DNA of 32,371 nucleotides, from assembly GCA_002428605.1 (NCBI GenBank), contig DIXH01000054.1:1-32371 (forward strand), written 5' to 3'. Under the pieces are notes generated by a model, which saw nothing but the letters and a program-made list of their open reading frames with translations, ran no database searches and was not told the DNA's origin. Every line of letters begins with the position of its first letter. Position 1 is the stretch's first letter. The translations under genes were made by a program, and so were the position numbers. Positions 1-7,638 of this stretch are shown here, piece by piece. The DNA comes from Clostridiaceae bacterium UBA6085 (GTDB lineage Bacteria > Bacillota > Clostridia > Clostridiales > Clostridiaceae).

Positions 1-53
1 ACCCACATATAGTAAAGAAGAGCCTTAATTTTAGGTTATATCATATAACCTTT
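1..53 (+). promoter_or_regulatory. CRISPR leader (right-hand edge only)
   Basis: AT-rich sequence immediately before the first CRISPR repeat. The repeat orientation (ATTGAAAC at the 3' end) and the decayed last repeat at the far end both place the leader here. A perfect palindrome, AGGTTATAT-C-ATATAACCT at 33-51, ends two bases before the first repeat. The rest of the leader, any array promoter and the cas genes lie outside the window to the left. The function is inferred from position. Confidence 0.7.
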
Positions 54-2051
54 GTCGCACCCCGTGCGGGTGCGTGGATTGAAACTTTTTATTTGTTATC
101 TGATCCTCATTGCATTACTGTCGCACCCCGTGCGGGTGCGTGGATTGAAACCATCGAAAAGACAGGCTACGGAGTAATATCAGGGTCGCACCCCGTGCGG
201 GTGCGTGGATTGAAACCATCATTGAGGTCATGTATGGCCTCTCGTAGTGCGTCGCACCCCGTGCGGGTGCGTGGATTGAAACAGCAACATGACACTCAAT
301 CAGCGGTACGCCATAAGTCGCACCCCGTGCGGGTGCGTGGATTGAAACAGCCACAGATAACGAATTAACCGTTACCGCCACAGGTCGCACCCCGTGCGGG
401 TGCGTGGATTGAAACACGCTTTTGACCCACTTATAAAAATAGGTATTCGTCGCACCCCGTGCGGGTGCGTGGATTGAAACCTTCTCTTCGTCGAAGGTTC
501 CACCTGGTAAGCTGTCGCACCCCGTGCGGGTGCGTGGATTGAAACACTGGCATGATTGACGGATTTGACATGTCAACAGTCGCACCCCGTGCGGGTGCGT
601 GGATTGAAACACCAATAAAGGTATTCAAAAAAACTGGCAACAAGGGTCGCACCCCGTGCGGGTGCGTGGATTGAAACGTTGCACCCTGATTCCAGGCTGA
701 TTTGATCTGGTCGCACCCCGTGCGGGTGCGTGGATTGAAACAAACAAGGAACGAGAGATATACAAGCCAAGGTAGTCGCACCCCGTGCGGGTGCGTGGAT
801 TGAAACAGAGGATACACACTATTGCGCAAGAGCACCGCGTCGCACCCCGTGCGGGTGCGTGGATTGAAACGCTAACAAATAGGGCCTGATGGTCCAGGAT
901 CCCACGTCGCACCCCGTGCGGGTGCGTGGATTGAAACTCAAGCCAACTAAAGAAGGTCCTTATGACCGTGTCGCACCCCGTGCGGGTGCGTGGATTGAAA
1001 CCAGCTCCGGAGGCGCCAGAAGAGGAAGATACCGAGGTCGCACCCCGTGCGGGTGCGTGGATTGAAACATCAAGACTGCTAAACCATGTTACAAGACCAC
1101 TGGTCGCACCCCGTGCGGGTGCGTGGATTGAAACTTGCATGGTAAAAGAATTGGGATCGCTGCAAAGGATGTCGCACCCCGTGCGGGTGCGTGGATTGAA
1201 ACTGTACAAGAGTACCCCGATGGCAATGGCTGCTGGTCGCACCCCGTGCGGGTGCGTGGATTGAAACCTCTGCTTCTGTGAGTAGGTTCTCGACTCCTCT
1301 GGTCGCACCCCGTGCGGGTGCGTGGATTGAAACATATCAGCCTCCCCTTAATCAGATTTCCATTTGGTCGCACCCCGTGCGGGTGCGTGGATTGAAACCT
1401 GCAATCTTGTTAACTGTTTGCTAACCCCGTTGTCGCACCCCGTGCGGGTGCGTGGATTGAAACCCAGTCTCATCTGTGGGAGCAACGCCTTTTCGTGTCG
1501 CACCCCGTGCGGGTGCGTGGATTGAAACTGCTTAAGCACCTGCATATACTCTGTCATTAACTGTCGCACCCCGTGCGGGTGCGTGGATTGAAACAATAGG
1601 TACAAGGAAGCCACCATCTGCACCTGGTCGCACCCCGTGCGGGTGCGTGGATTGAAACGCTGTAAGCCATGTCTCATCCTCAAGCATCTGCCGTCGCACC
1701 CCGTGCGGGTGCGTGGATTGAAACTTCGAGCTCGTCCTTCTTCGGTGTGATCAATCATGTCGCACCCCGTGCGGGTGCGTGGATTGAAACCTTTGGACTG
1801 CCGTTGATGAACACAAGATTCTTGTCGCACCCCGTGCGGGTGCGTGGATTGAAACCCGTATGCAGTGTATGGCGTATACCTGGATCAGAGTCGCACCCCG
1901 TGCGGGTGCGTGGATTGAAACGACGAGGACGATGCCAATGCCGCACACACCAAGGTCGCACCCCGTGCGGGTGCGTGGATTGAAACATCAAAAATACGTC
2001 CCTATTATGATATTGACCTTGTAGCACCCCGTGCGGGTGCGTGGATTGAAC
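54..2051 (+). CRISPR. CRISPR array, 31 repeats and 30 spacers, type I-C-like
   Basis: A 32-bp repeat starts at 54, 120, 185, 251, 317, 384 and so on to 1955 (30 identical copies). A decayed 31st copy starts at 2021. The repeat begins GTCGCACCCC, has a hairpin GCACCC/GGGTGC around CGTGC, and ends GTGGATTGAAAC, which matches the repeat class of subtype I-C systems. In those systems Cas5d cuts at the base of this hairpin and leaves an 11-nt 5' handle. The 30 spacers are 32-36 nt, mostly 33-34, and all look different. Transcription should run left to right. No cas gene is in the window, so the subtype rests on the repeat alone. Open frames through the array (peptides such as SIHAPARGAT or SHPVRVRGLK) are artefacts of the repeat. 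Confidence 0.98.
2021..2051 (+). repeat. Degenerate terminal CRISPR repeat
   Basis: The last repeat is 31 nt instead of 32. Its third base is A instead of C, and the terminal GAAAC has lost one A (GAAC). Decay of the leader-distal repeat is usual and marks this as the trailer end. A further unit is not seen after it. Confidence 0.9.
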
Positions 2052-2217
2052 GATTTCTCAGATTCGATATACTTTGTGTTATGGGGCGCGCCTCGTGTAG
2101 CGGAGTGGACAAAGCAGACATATTCCTGATTTCAGGTGTGTTTACCATATTTCAAAATAAAATATGTAGATCACTAGGCAAAGCAGGTTTCAGAACTTTT
2201 TTGTTTAAATTTTCTAA

Positions 2218-2245
2218 AGTTTGTAAAATGCGTCTTTTACAAACT
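2218..2245. promoter_or_regulatory. Inverted repeat 1, candidate operator
   Basis: Perfect 11-bp arms, AGTTTGTAAAA and TTTTACAAACT, separated by TGCGTC. The inner 9 bp are the same as in the second inverted repeat at 2261-2284, with the same 6-bp spacer length. No U-tract follows, so it does not look like a terminator. The binding protein is unknown. Confidence 0.6.
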
Positions 2246-2260
2246 AAGAAAAATTTGAAG

Positions 2261-2284
2261 TTTGTAAAAAGTAAGTTTTACAAA
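2261..2284. promoter_or_regulatory. Inverted repeat 2, candidate operator
   Basis: Perfect 9-bp arms, TTTGTAAAA and TTTTACAAA, separated by AGTAAG. Its centre lies 41 bp after the centre of the first repeat, about four helical turns, so both sites face the same side of the DNA. The right arm contains TTTACA, which could be the -35 of the promoter proposed at 2277-2304. Confidence 0.6.
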
Positions 2285-2304
2285 ATGGAAAAGTGTGACA
2301 TGAT
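2277..2304 (+). promoter_or_regulatory. Possible promoter for the DsrE-like gene
   Basis: TTTACA (2277-2282), a 16-bp spacer, then an extended -10 TGACATGAT (hexamer 2299-2304). The match is moderate. An alternative -10, TATAAA at 2376-2381, lies only about 10 bases before the ribosome site and has no good -35. Confidence 0.3.
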
Positions 2305-2400
2305 TAGATAGAGCAACATCTGAATTTCGAGTTGTTTAAGGAAATCCAGGTATCGAATTTCTATGGAGCGAAGACTATAAAGATAAATACGGAGGAATGA

Positions 2401-2721
2401 ATGAAAATTGGAGTAATTATCGAAACAAAAGAATTTGAAAAGTCGTGGAATGCAATGAGATTTGCGGTAACAGCAAAGAAGACAGGTCACGAGGTGAAGG
2501 TGTTCCTCATGGGAGAGGCTGTTGAGATTGAATTTTTGACACATGAGAAATATGATGTTTCTGCGCAGGTCAAGGCATTTAACGAGCTTGAGGGCGAGAT
2601 ACTTGCCTGCGGGACCTGCCTGAAAGGAAGGGGCATGAATGGAACGGATGTATGTCCGATAAGCACCATGATCGACTGTGTCGAGATGATTGAATGGGCT
2701 GACAAGGTAGTAACATTCTAA
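2401..2721 (+). CDS. DsrE/TusD-family small sulfur-relay-like protein
   Basis: A 106-residue cytosolic protein with the short alpha/beta fold of the DsrE/DsrF family. It opens with the strand MKIGVIIET, has a second strand around residues 32-37 (VKVFLMGEAV), and has a Cys-x-x-Cys at Cys70/Cys73 (ACGTCLK) followed by Cys85 and Cys93. In characterised relatives (DsrE, TusD) a cysteine at the end of this loop carries persulfide sulfur. A sulfur or redox role is inferred only from that family. GGAGG at 2391-2395 sits 5 nt before the ATG. It stands alone between the CRISPR trailer and the trp promoter. A second protein of the same family, also with CxxC, lies at 15351-15689. No partner sulfurtransferase is in the window. 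Confidence 0.8.
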   Translation: MKIGVIIETKEFEKSWNAMRFAVTAKKTGHEVKVFLMGEAVEIEFLTHEKYDVSAQVKAFNELEGEILACGTCLKGRGMNGTDVCPISTMIDCVEMIEWADKVVTF

Positions 2722-2870
2722 GATGGAGTCAGGTTCTTTATTGGTACAGGGCATATTGATGGTGCTTCGAGTAATATCAATCATAATGACTGCTGATTTA
2801 GGCAGCATAATGCTGTGTGTTCAGATAATACCACGATTATTGACGAAATTTCAAAAATCTGAAAATTATA

Positions 2871-2899
2871 TTGACAATATGGAAACATCCTGCAATAAT
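2871..2899 (+). promoter_or_regulatory. trp operon promoter
   Basis: Consensus TTGACA at 2871-2876, a 17-bp spacer, and AATAAT at 2894-2899 preceded by TGC, which makes an extended -10. The predicted start is near 2906, just before the T-box leader. The sequence between 2722 and 2870 holds only short dyads (for example CAGCAT-A-ATGCTG at 2803-2815) and no clear terminator for the upstream gene. Confidence 0.8.
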
Positions 2900-2920
2900 A
2901 TGTGTTAATTCAATATCACA

Positions 2921-3193
2921 AACCTGAGACGTGGGGATAAAAACAGACCGTGCACTTACAGAGAACCGGGTAAGCTGAGATTCCGGCAGAACGCAGACTG
3001 TTAAATGGGCCACAGAGGGCACAGCGAAAGGAGTGATCCGAGTATCCTGTGACGTAGGGCATACGTGAGTTGCCGGGGATATGTCAGTATCCCGCAAAGA
3101 TTGCACAGGCTTAATTCGCATACCTGTGTGAAGCAAGGTGGCACCGTGGTTTAGACCCGCCCTTGACAGTGATTGTCAGGGGCGGGCTTTTTT
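2921..3193 (+). promoter_or_regulatory. T-box riboswitch, tRNA-Trp specific
   Basis: The leader RNA senses uncharged tRNA. The T-box proper, AAGGTGGCACCGTG, is at 3135-3148. Its TGGC (3139-3142) can pair with the tRNA end GCCA, which fits the G discriminator base of bacterial tRNA-Trp. In Stem I, GTGG (2931-2934) pairs with CCAC (3010-3013) and encloses the specifier loop. CAG (2944-2946) pairs with CTG (2998-3000), and the distal CCGG pair is at 2966-2969/2983-2986. The loop holds TGG (3006-3008), the Trp codon. The terminator at 3156-3193 follows. When tRNA-Trp is uncharged, the antiterminator should form and trpE-A be transcribed. Confidence 0.93.
3156..3193 (+). terminator. T-box-controlled intrinsic terminator
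   Basis: A 13-bp stem, CCCGCCCTTGACA (3156-3168) with TGTCAGGGGCGGG (3174-3186), has one G-U pair, a 5-nt loop and a T-run at 3188-3193. It lies directly after the T-box sequence and 4 nt before the trpE ribosome site, as expected for transcription attenuation. Confidence 0.93.
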
Positions 3194-3209
3194 ATTTGGA
3201 GGTGGAATG

Positions 3210-4670
3210 ATGTACAAACCGGGAATTGAAGATGCAATGAAGTTGGCTGGACAGTATCGAAGGATACCAGTGAGCCGAGAGATACTTTCAGATATAAGGA
3301 CTCCCATGGAGGTGCTTTCAGCGCTTATGGCGAAGAGCAGACACTGCTTCATACTTGAAAGCATGGAGAATCCAGAGAATTGGGGAAGGTATACATTCCT
3401 TGGCTTTGATCCGAAGCTTGAAGTCTCTTGTACAGACGGTAACCTCAAGGTCACAGGGGAAGAGGGGTATGAGACATTTTCCATGGAGCCTGGGAAGCAT
3501 ATCAGGAGAATACTAATGGATAATGCAAGTCCAAATCTTCCGTACCTGCCTCCATTTTCAGGTGGCCTCGTAGGATACTTCTCCTATGACTACCTTAAGT
3601 ACCAGGAAAGAAGCCTGGTGCTTGACGCAAGGGATGAAGAGGGGCTTAAGGATGTTGATCTGATGCTCTTTGACAAGGTCATAGCATTTGATAACCTGAG
3701 GCAAAAGATCTCAGTGATAGTCAGTTTTGATTCAAGGGAAATGGAAAGTGGATATATGGCAGCCTGCAGGGAGATCGACAGAATAATTGAAATCATTAGA
3801 AATGGTGAGAAGGCTGTGAAGCCAAGATTAAAGCTTAATTCGATATTTCAGCAGATGCATGGGAGAGATGAATTCTGCTCCATGGTGGAGAAGGCTAAGG
3901 AGCATATCAGGGAGGGCGACATCTTCCAGGTGGTACTTTCAAACAGGATGCATGCGGAAGCGGAAGGTAGTCTCTTTGACACCTACAGGATGCTTCGCAC
4001 GACCAATCCATCTCCGTATATGTTCTATCTTGGGAGCGACGATATGGAAATAGCAGGAGCATCACCAGAGACTCTGGTGACGCTTCGGGACGGAGAGCTG
4101 AAGACCTTCCCACTTGCAGGCACAAGACCAAGAGGGAAGGATGCTGCTGAGGATGAGGCGCTGACCGAGGAGCTTTTAGCTGACAAAAAGGAGCTCGCTG
4201 AACACAATATGCTGGTTGATCTAGGAAGAAACGACCTTGGGAGGATAAGTGAATTTGGGACGGTTGAGGTTGAAGAGTATCTGGAAGTGCTCAAGTTCTC
4301 ACATGTCATGCACATAGGGTCGACGGTAAAGGGAAAGATAAGGAAAGAGCTTGGGGCCATGGATGCAATCGAGGCAGTGCTTCCGGCAGGTACGCTGTCG
4401 GGTGCTCCGAAGATCAGGGCGTGCGAGATAATAAATGAGCTTGAGGACTGCAAGAGGGGATTATACGGAGGAGCCATAGGCTACCTTGATTTCAGCGGGA
4501 ACATGGATACCTGCATAGCGATTAGGACTGCCTTCAAGAAGAACGGCAGGGTGTTCGTAAGATCCGGAGCAGGAATCGTCGCAGACAGTGTACCGGAATC
4601 AGAGTACATGGAATGTGCGAACAAGGCGAGGGCAGTGATCGAAGCCATAAAAGGCTCACAGGAGGTTTGA
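3210..4670 (+). CDS. trpE: Anthranilate synthase component I
   Basis: Makes anthranilate from chorismate, using ammonia delivered by TrpG; first committed step of tryptophan synthesis. The protein is 486 residues from ATG 3210. The N-terminal domain carries the LES-type feedback-site motif (FILESME, Glu50-Ser51), which suggests Trp inhibition. The C-terminal chorismate-binding domain shows NPSPYMFYL, PLAGTRPRG, SGAPK and GAGIVADSVPE. GGAGG at 3198-3202 lies 7 nt before ATG 3210. ATG 3207 in the same frame is possible but closer. Longer in-frame starts upstream lie inside the T-box and terminator and are not credible. trpG starts one base after the stop. First gene of the operon. Confidence 0.97.
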   Translation: MYKPGIEDAMKLAGQYRRIPVSREILSDIRTPMEVLSALMAKSRHCFILESMENPENWGRYTFLGFDPKLEVSCTDGNLKVTGEEGYETFSMEPGKHIRRILMDNASPNLPYLPPFSGGLVGYFSYDYLKYQERSLVLDARDEEGLKDVDLMLFDKVIAFDNLRQKISVIVSFDSREMESGYMAACREIDRIIEIIRNGEKAVKPRLKLNSIFQQMHGRDEFCSMVEKAKEHIREGDIFQVVLSNRMHAEAEGSLFDTYRMLRTTNPSPYMFYLGSDDMEIAGASPETLVTLRDGELKTFPLAGTRPRGKDAAEDEALTEELLADKKELAEHNMLVDLGRNDLGRISEFGTVEVEEYLEVLKFSHVMHIGSTVKGKIRKELGAMDAIEAVLPAGTLSGAPKIRACEIINELEDCKRGLYGGAIGYLDFSGNMDTCIAIRTAFKKNGRVFVRSGAGIVADSVPESEYMECANKARAVIEAIKGSQEV

Positions 4671-4671
4671 A

Positions 4672-5247
4672 ATGATACTTCTCATAGACAATTACGACAG
4701 CTTTTCATACAACCTGTTCCAGCTGATAGGTTCAATAGATCCAGATGTGCAGGTTGTGAGGAATGATGCGGTGACCGTAGAGGATATTGAAAGGATGAAC
4801 CCAAGGGCGATCATAATCTCGCCGGGACCGGGAAAGCCATCTGATGCAGGCATATGCATCGAGGCTGTGAAGCATTTTGCAGGAAAGGTGCCAATACTTG
4901 GAGTATGCCTCGGGCATCAGGCGATATGCGAGGCCTTCGGTGCAACAGTATCCTATGCCAAGGAGCTCATGCACGGCAAGCAGTCGGTAATAACTGTAGA
5001 TAACAGCTGTCTTCTGTTCAAGGGACTACCTGGAAAGATAGAGGCGGCAAGGTACCATTCGCTGGCAGCACTTGGAGACACGATTCCTGATGAGCTCGTG
5101 GTTACAGCGAAGACAGAGGACGGAGAGGTCATGGCGGTAAGGCACAGAAGCTGCAGCATATATGGAGTCCAGTTCCATCCGGAATCGATACTTACACCCA
5201 TGGGAAGGACGATACTTGTGAATTTTCTTGGAGGGACATACAAATGA
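4672..5247 (+). CDS. trpG: Anthranilate synthase glutamine amidotransferase component II
   Basis: A class I glutamine amidotransferase of 191 residues that supplies ammonia to TrpE. The family motifs are intact: DNYDSFSYN at the N-terminus, the oxyanion strand SPGPGKP near residue 50, the nucleophile Cys79 in GVCLGHQAI, and His169/Glu171 in YGVQFHPES. It is a stand-alone subunit, not fused to TrpD or TrpE. The GGAGG before it lies within the last codons of trpE. Its stop overlaps the trpD start by four bases (ATGA), so translation is probably coupled. The family is shared with folate synthesis (PabA), but the operon context points to tryptophan. Confidence 0.96.
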   Translation: MILLIDNYDSFSYNLFQLIGSIDPDVQVVRNDAVTVEDIERMNPRAIIISPGPGKPSDAGICIEAVKHFAGKVPILGVCLGHQAICEAFGATVSYAKELMHGKQSVITVDNSCLLFKGLPGKIEAARYHSLAALGDTIPDELVVTAKTEDGEVMAVRHRSCSIYGVQFHPESILTPMGRTILVNFLGGTYK

Positions 5248-6263
5248 TAAAAGAAGCGATAGGAATATTGATGGATGGCAAAGACCTTGATGACGATATG
5301 GCAAGGACCTCCATGGAGGAGATCATGGATGGAGTTGCAACTCCGTCCCAGATTGGAAGCTTTCTTACTGCCATAAGGCTTAAAGGAGAAAGCATAGACG
5401 AGATTACAGCATTTGCCGAGGTCATGAGGGAAAAGGCACTGAAGGTCAGGTCTGACCTGGCCGCAATGGATATAGTAGGTACCGGAGGAGACCTTGCAGG
5501 CACGTTCAATATATCGACAACTACAGCATTTGTTGTGGCAGCGGCAGGAGTAAGGGTTGCAAAGCATGGAAACAGGGGAGTCTCAAGCAAGAGCGGTGCT
5601 GCTGATGTGCTTGAATGCCTCGGAGTCAACATTACCACAGAAGCTGAAAGGGCTTCTGAAATACTCGAAGAGCACGGCATATGCTTCATGTTTGCACCAA
5701 GTTACCATTCATCCATGAAGCATGCCGCACCCGTAAGAAGGGAGCTTGGAATAAGGACTGTGTTCAACATTCTTGGACCGCTGGCAAACCCTGCCGGAGC
5801 AAAGCTACAGCTAATGGGAGTGTACCATGAGGACCTGGTGGAGCCTCTTGCAAAGGTCCTTTCAAACCTTGGAGTAGAAAGAGGCATGGTAATCTGCGGA
5901 GGGGACGGACTTGATGAGGCGACCCTCACTACAACAACAAAGTACTGCGAGATAAGGGACGGAAAGCTGACAACAGGCATTTTGGACCCACGTGCGCTTG
6001 GACTTAAGCTTTGTATGCCGGAAGACCTTGTTGGAGGAAATCCTGAAGAGAATGCAGTGATTACCGAAAGGATACTCTCGGGACTTGAGAGAGGTCCCAA
6101 AAGGGATGTAGTTCTACTTAATGCAGCGCTCTGCCTGTATATAGCTGGAGTTTCTGACACTATAAGGGAGGGAATCCTCATTGCTTCAGAGATTATTGAC
6201 AGCGGAGCGGCAATTGAGAAGCTTAAGGTACTGATTACTGCATCGAAGGAGGTAAGGTCATGA
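5244..6263 (+). CDS. trpD: Anthranilate phosphoribosyltransferase
   Basis: Transfers the phosphoribosyl group of PRPP to anthranilate. It has 339 residues, the usual length. The N-terminal helical domain (MIKEAIGILMDGKDL) is followed by the PRPP-binding GTGGD at 79-83, NIST at 89-92 and KHGNR at 107-111. GGDGLDEA later in the chain carries the metal-binding Asp/Glu pair. It overlaps trpG and trpC by four bases at each end, consistent with coupled translation in the operon. Confidence 0.97.
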   Translation: MIKEAIGILMDGKDLDDDMARTSMEEIMDGVATPSQIGSFLTAIRLKGESIDEITAFAEVMREKALKVRSDLAAMDIVGTGGDLAGTFNISTTTAFVVAAAGVRVAKHGNRGVSSKSGAADVLECLGVNITTEAERASEILEEHGICFMFAPSYHSSMKHAAPVRRELGIRTVFNILGPLANPAGAKLQLMGVYHEDLVEPLAKVLSNLGVERGMVICGGDGLDEATLTTTTKYCEIRDGKLTTGILDPRALGLKLCMPEDLVGGNPEENAVITERILSGLERGPKRDVVLLNAALCLYIAGVSDTIREGILIASEIIDSGAAIEKLKVLITASKEVRS

Positions 6264-7045
6264 TACTCCAGAAGATAGCGGAGAGGACCAGAGAAAGGGT
6301 CAGTGACCTCATGAGGATCAAGCCACTTGAGATAGTGATGAAAGAGGCGATGTCCATGGATCTTGAAACGGGATTTCCGTTTGAAGCGGCTCTCAAGACA
6401 CCCGGCATTTCCTTCATCTGTGAAGTGAAGAAGGCATCACCCTCCAAGGGAATCATATCCAATGATTTCGACCATCTTCAGATAGCCCTTGATTACGAAA
6501 AGGCTGGAGCCTCTGCAATTTCAGTCCTCACAGAGCCCTTCTGGTTCATGGGAAGCGATGAGTATCTCAGAGAGATTGCAGAGAATGTCGGGATTCCGGT
6601 CCTGAGGAAGGATTTCACAGTTTCGAGCTACCAGATATATGAGGCAAAGATTCTCGGCGCGTCAGCCGTGCTTCTTATATGTTCCCTCCTGGACGAGAGG
6701 ACGCTCGCGGAATACATAGGGATAGCACATTCCGTAGGACTCTCGGCACTAGTAGAGGCTCATGAAGAGGAGGAGGTGCTGTCCGCAGTAAGGGCGGGTG
6801 CGAGGATAATTGGCGTGAACAACAGGGACCTGAAGAACTTTGAGGTTGACCTTTCTACTAGTATCAGTCTCAGAAAGCTTGTGCCTCCAGGAATCATCTT
6901 TGTGTCTGAAAGCGGGATAAGGACGAGGGAGGACATCGAGCTGCTGGAAAATATTGGGACCGATGCGGTCCTTATAGGCGAGACACTAATGAGGAGCGCT
7001 GACAAGAATGGAGAGCTCCAGAAGCTTAAGGGGATGAAGATATGA
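6260..7045 (+). CDS. trpC: Indole-3-glycerol phosphate synthase
   Basis: Closes the indole ring by converting CdRP to indole-3-glycerol phosphate. A single-domain TIM barrel of 261 residues, not fused to TrpF. Active-site motifs are visible: Glu55 and Lys57 in CEVKKASPSKG, VLRKDF, LVEAHEEEE, GVNNRDL, and SESGI near the phosphate site. It overlaps trpD and trpF by four bases each. Confidence 0.97.
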   Translation: MILQKIAERTRERVSDLMRIKPLEIVMKEAMSMDLETGFPFEAALKTPGISFICEVKKASPSKGIISNDFDHLQIALDYEKAGASAISVLTEPFWFMGSDEYLREIAENVGIPVLRKDFTVSSYQIYEAKILGASAVLLICSLLDERTLAEYIGIAHSVGLSALVEAHEEEEVLSAVRAGARIIGVNNRDLKNFEVDLSTSISLRKLVPPGIIFVSESGIRTREDIELLENIGTDAVLIGETLMRSADKNGELQKLKGMKI

Positions 7046-7638
7046 CAAGGCTCAAGATATGCGGCCTTTTCAGGGATGAGGATATGGAATATGCAAATAT
7101 TGTACATCCTGATTATGTGGGTTTCGTATTTGCTAAAAGCAAAAGACAGGTAACAAGAGAAAAGGCAAGAGAGCTCCGTAAGCTTCTCGATCCTTCGATT
7201 GCAACAGTCGGGGTATTCGTTGACGAAGAGATAGAAAGGATACTTGAGATCCTTGCAGACAGTACGATATCAATAGTGCAGCTCCATGGGCATGAGGATG
7301 AGGAATATATCTCTTTGCTTAAGGAAAAGACTGGTGCTGTCATAATCAAGGCGGTTAGGCCAGGGAACAGAGAAGAAGCATTGAAGGCGGAATCGAGCAT
7401 TGCTGACTTCATCCTATTCGACAGCGGTGCCGGAACGGGCAAGACCTTTGATTGGAAACTTCTTGAGGGCATAAGCCGGGAGTACTTCCTTGCCGGAGGA
7501 CTTAATTCAGGAAACGTAAGGGATGCGATTGATGCGCTTGAACCATATGTTGTGGACCTATCAAGCGGCGTTGAGACAGATGGGCTGAAGGACCTTGAAA
7601 AGATGAAGGAAATAAGGAGGCTTGTGAGAAATGGGTGA
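7042..7638 (+). CDS. trpF: Phosphoribosylanthranilate isomerase
   Basis: Amadori isomerase that converts PRA to CdRP. A 198-residue TIM barrel with the general base Cys7 in KICGLF and the general acid Asp127 in LFDSGAGTGKTFDW. LAGGLNSGNV and DLSSGVE form the phosphate end of the barrel. It starts inside the end of trpC and overlaps trpB by eight bases. The order C then F as separate genes is typical of Firmicute trp operons. Confidence 0.96.
   Translation: MTRLKICGLFRDEDMEYANIVHPDYVGFVFAKSKRQVTREKARELRKLLDPSIATVGVFVDEEIERILEILADSTISIVQLHGHEDEEYISLLKEKTGAVIIKAVRPGNREEALKAESSIADFILFDSGAGTGKTFDWKLLEGISREYFLAGGLNSGNVRDAIDALEPYVVDLSSGVETDGLKDLEKMKEIRRLVRNG

Larger units (their letters stand above)
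2052..2400. other. Intergenic region between CRISPR trailer and DsrE-like gene
   Basis: About 350 bases without a convincing gene. The first 150 bases hold only short dyads such as CCTGATTTCAGG. The middle is very AT-rich and carries the paired inverted repeats at 2218-2284. The last 90 bases lead into the ribosome site at 2391. A 76-codon frame (2081-2311) lacks a ribosome site and any recognisable motif. Confidence 0.6.

Noticed and set aside
93..2027. Many overlapping open frames inside the CRISPR array, on both strands, with repeating peptides such as SIHAPARGAT, FNPRTRTGCD and SHPVRVRGLK
   Set aside because: They are translations of the 32-bp repeat in different frames, have no ribosome sites and are a known database artefact.
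2081..2311. 76-codon open frame after the array
   Set aside because: No ribosome site or motif, and it covers the two inverted repeats; its Lys/Phe-rich end is simply AT-rich DNA.
2278..2808. 176-codon minus-strand frame opposite the first DsrE-like gene
   Set aside because: The plus-strand gene has a ribosome site and recognisable fold; the antisense frame has neither.
2803..2815. CAGCAT-A-ATGCTG palindrome as a terminator for the first DsrE-like gene
   Set aside because: The loop is too small for an RNA hairpin and no T-run follows.
3138..3209. Upstream start for trpE
   Set aside because: It lies inside the T-box and terminator, while a good GGAGG precedes the ATG at 3210.
4025..4477. 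150-codon minus-strand frame within trpE, and similar long antisense frames in trpD, bglF and murP
   Set aside because: Shadow frames of well-supported genes; Ser/Pro-rich, without ribosome sites or family motifs.
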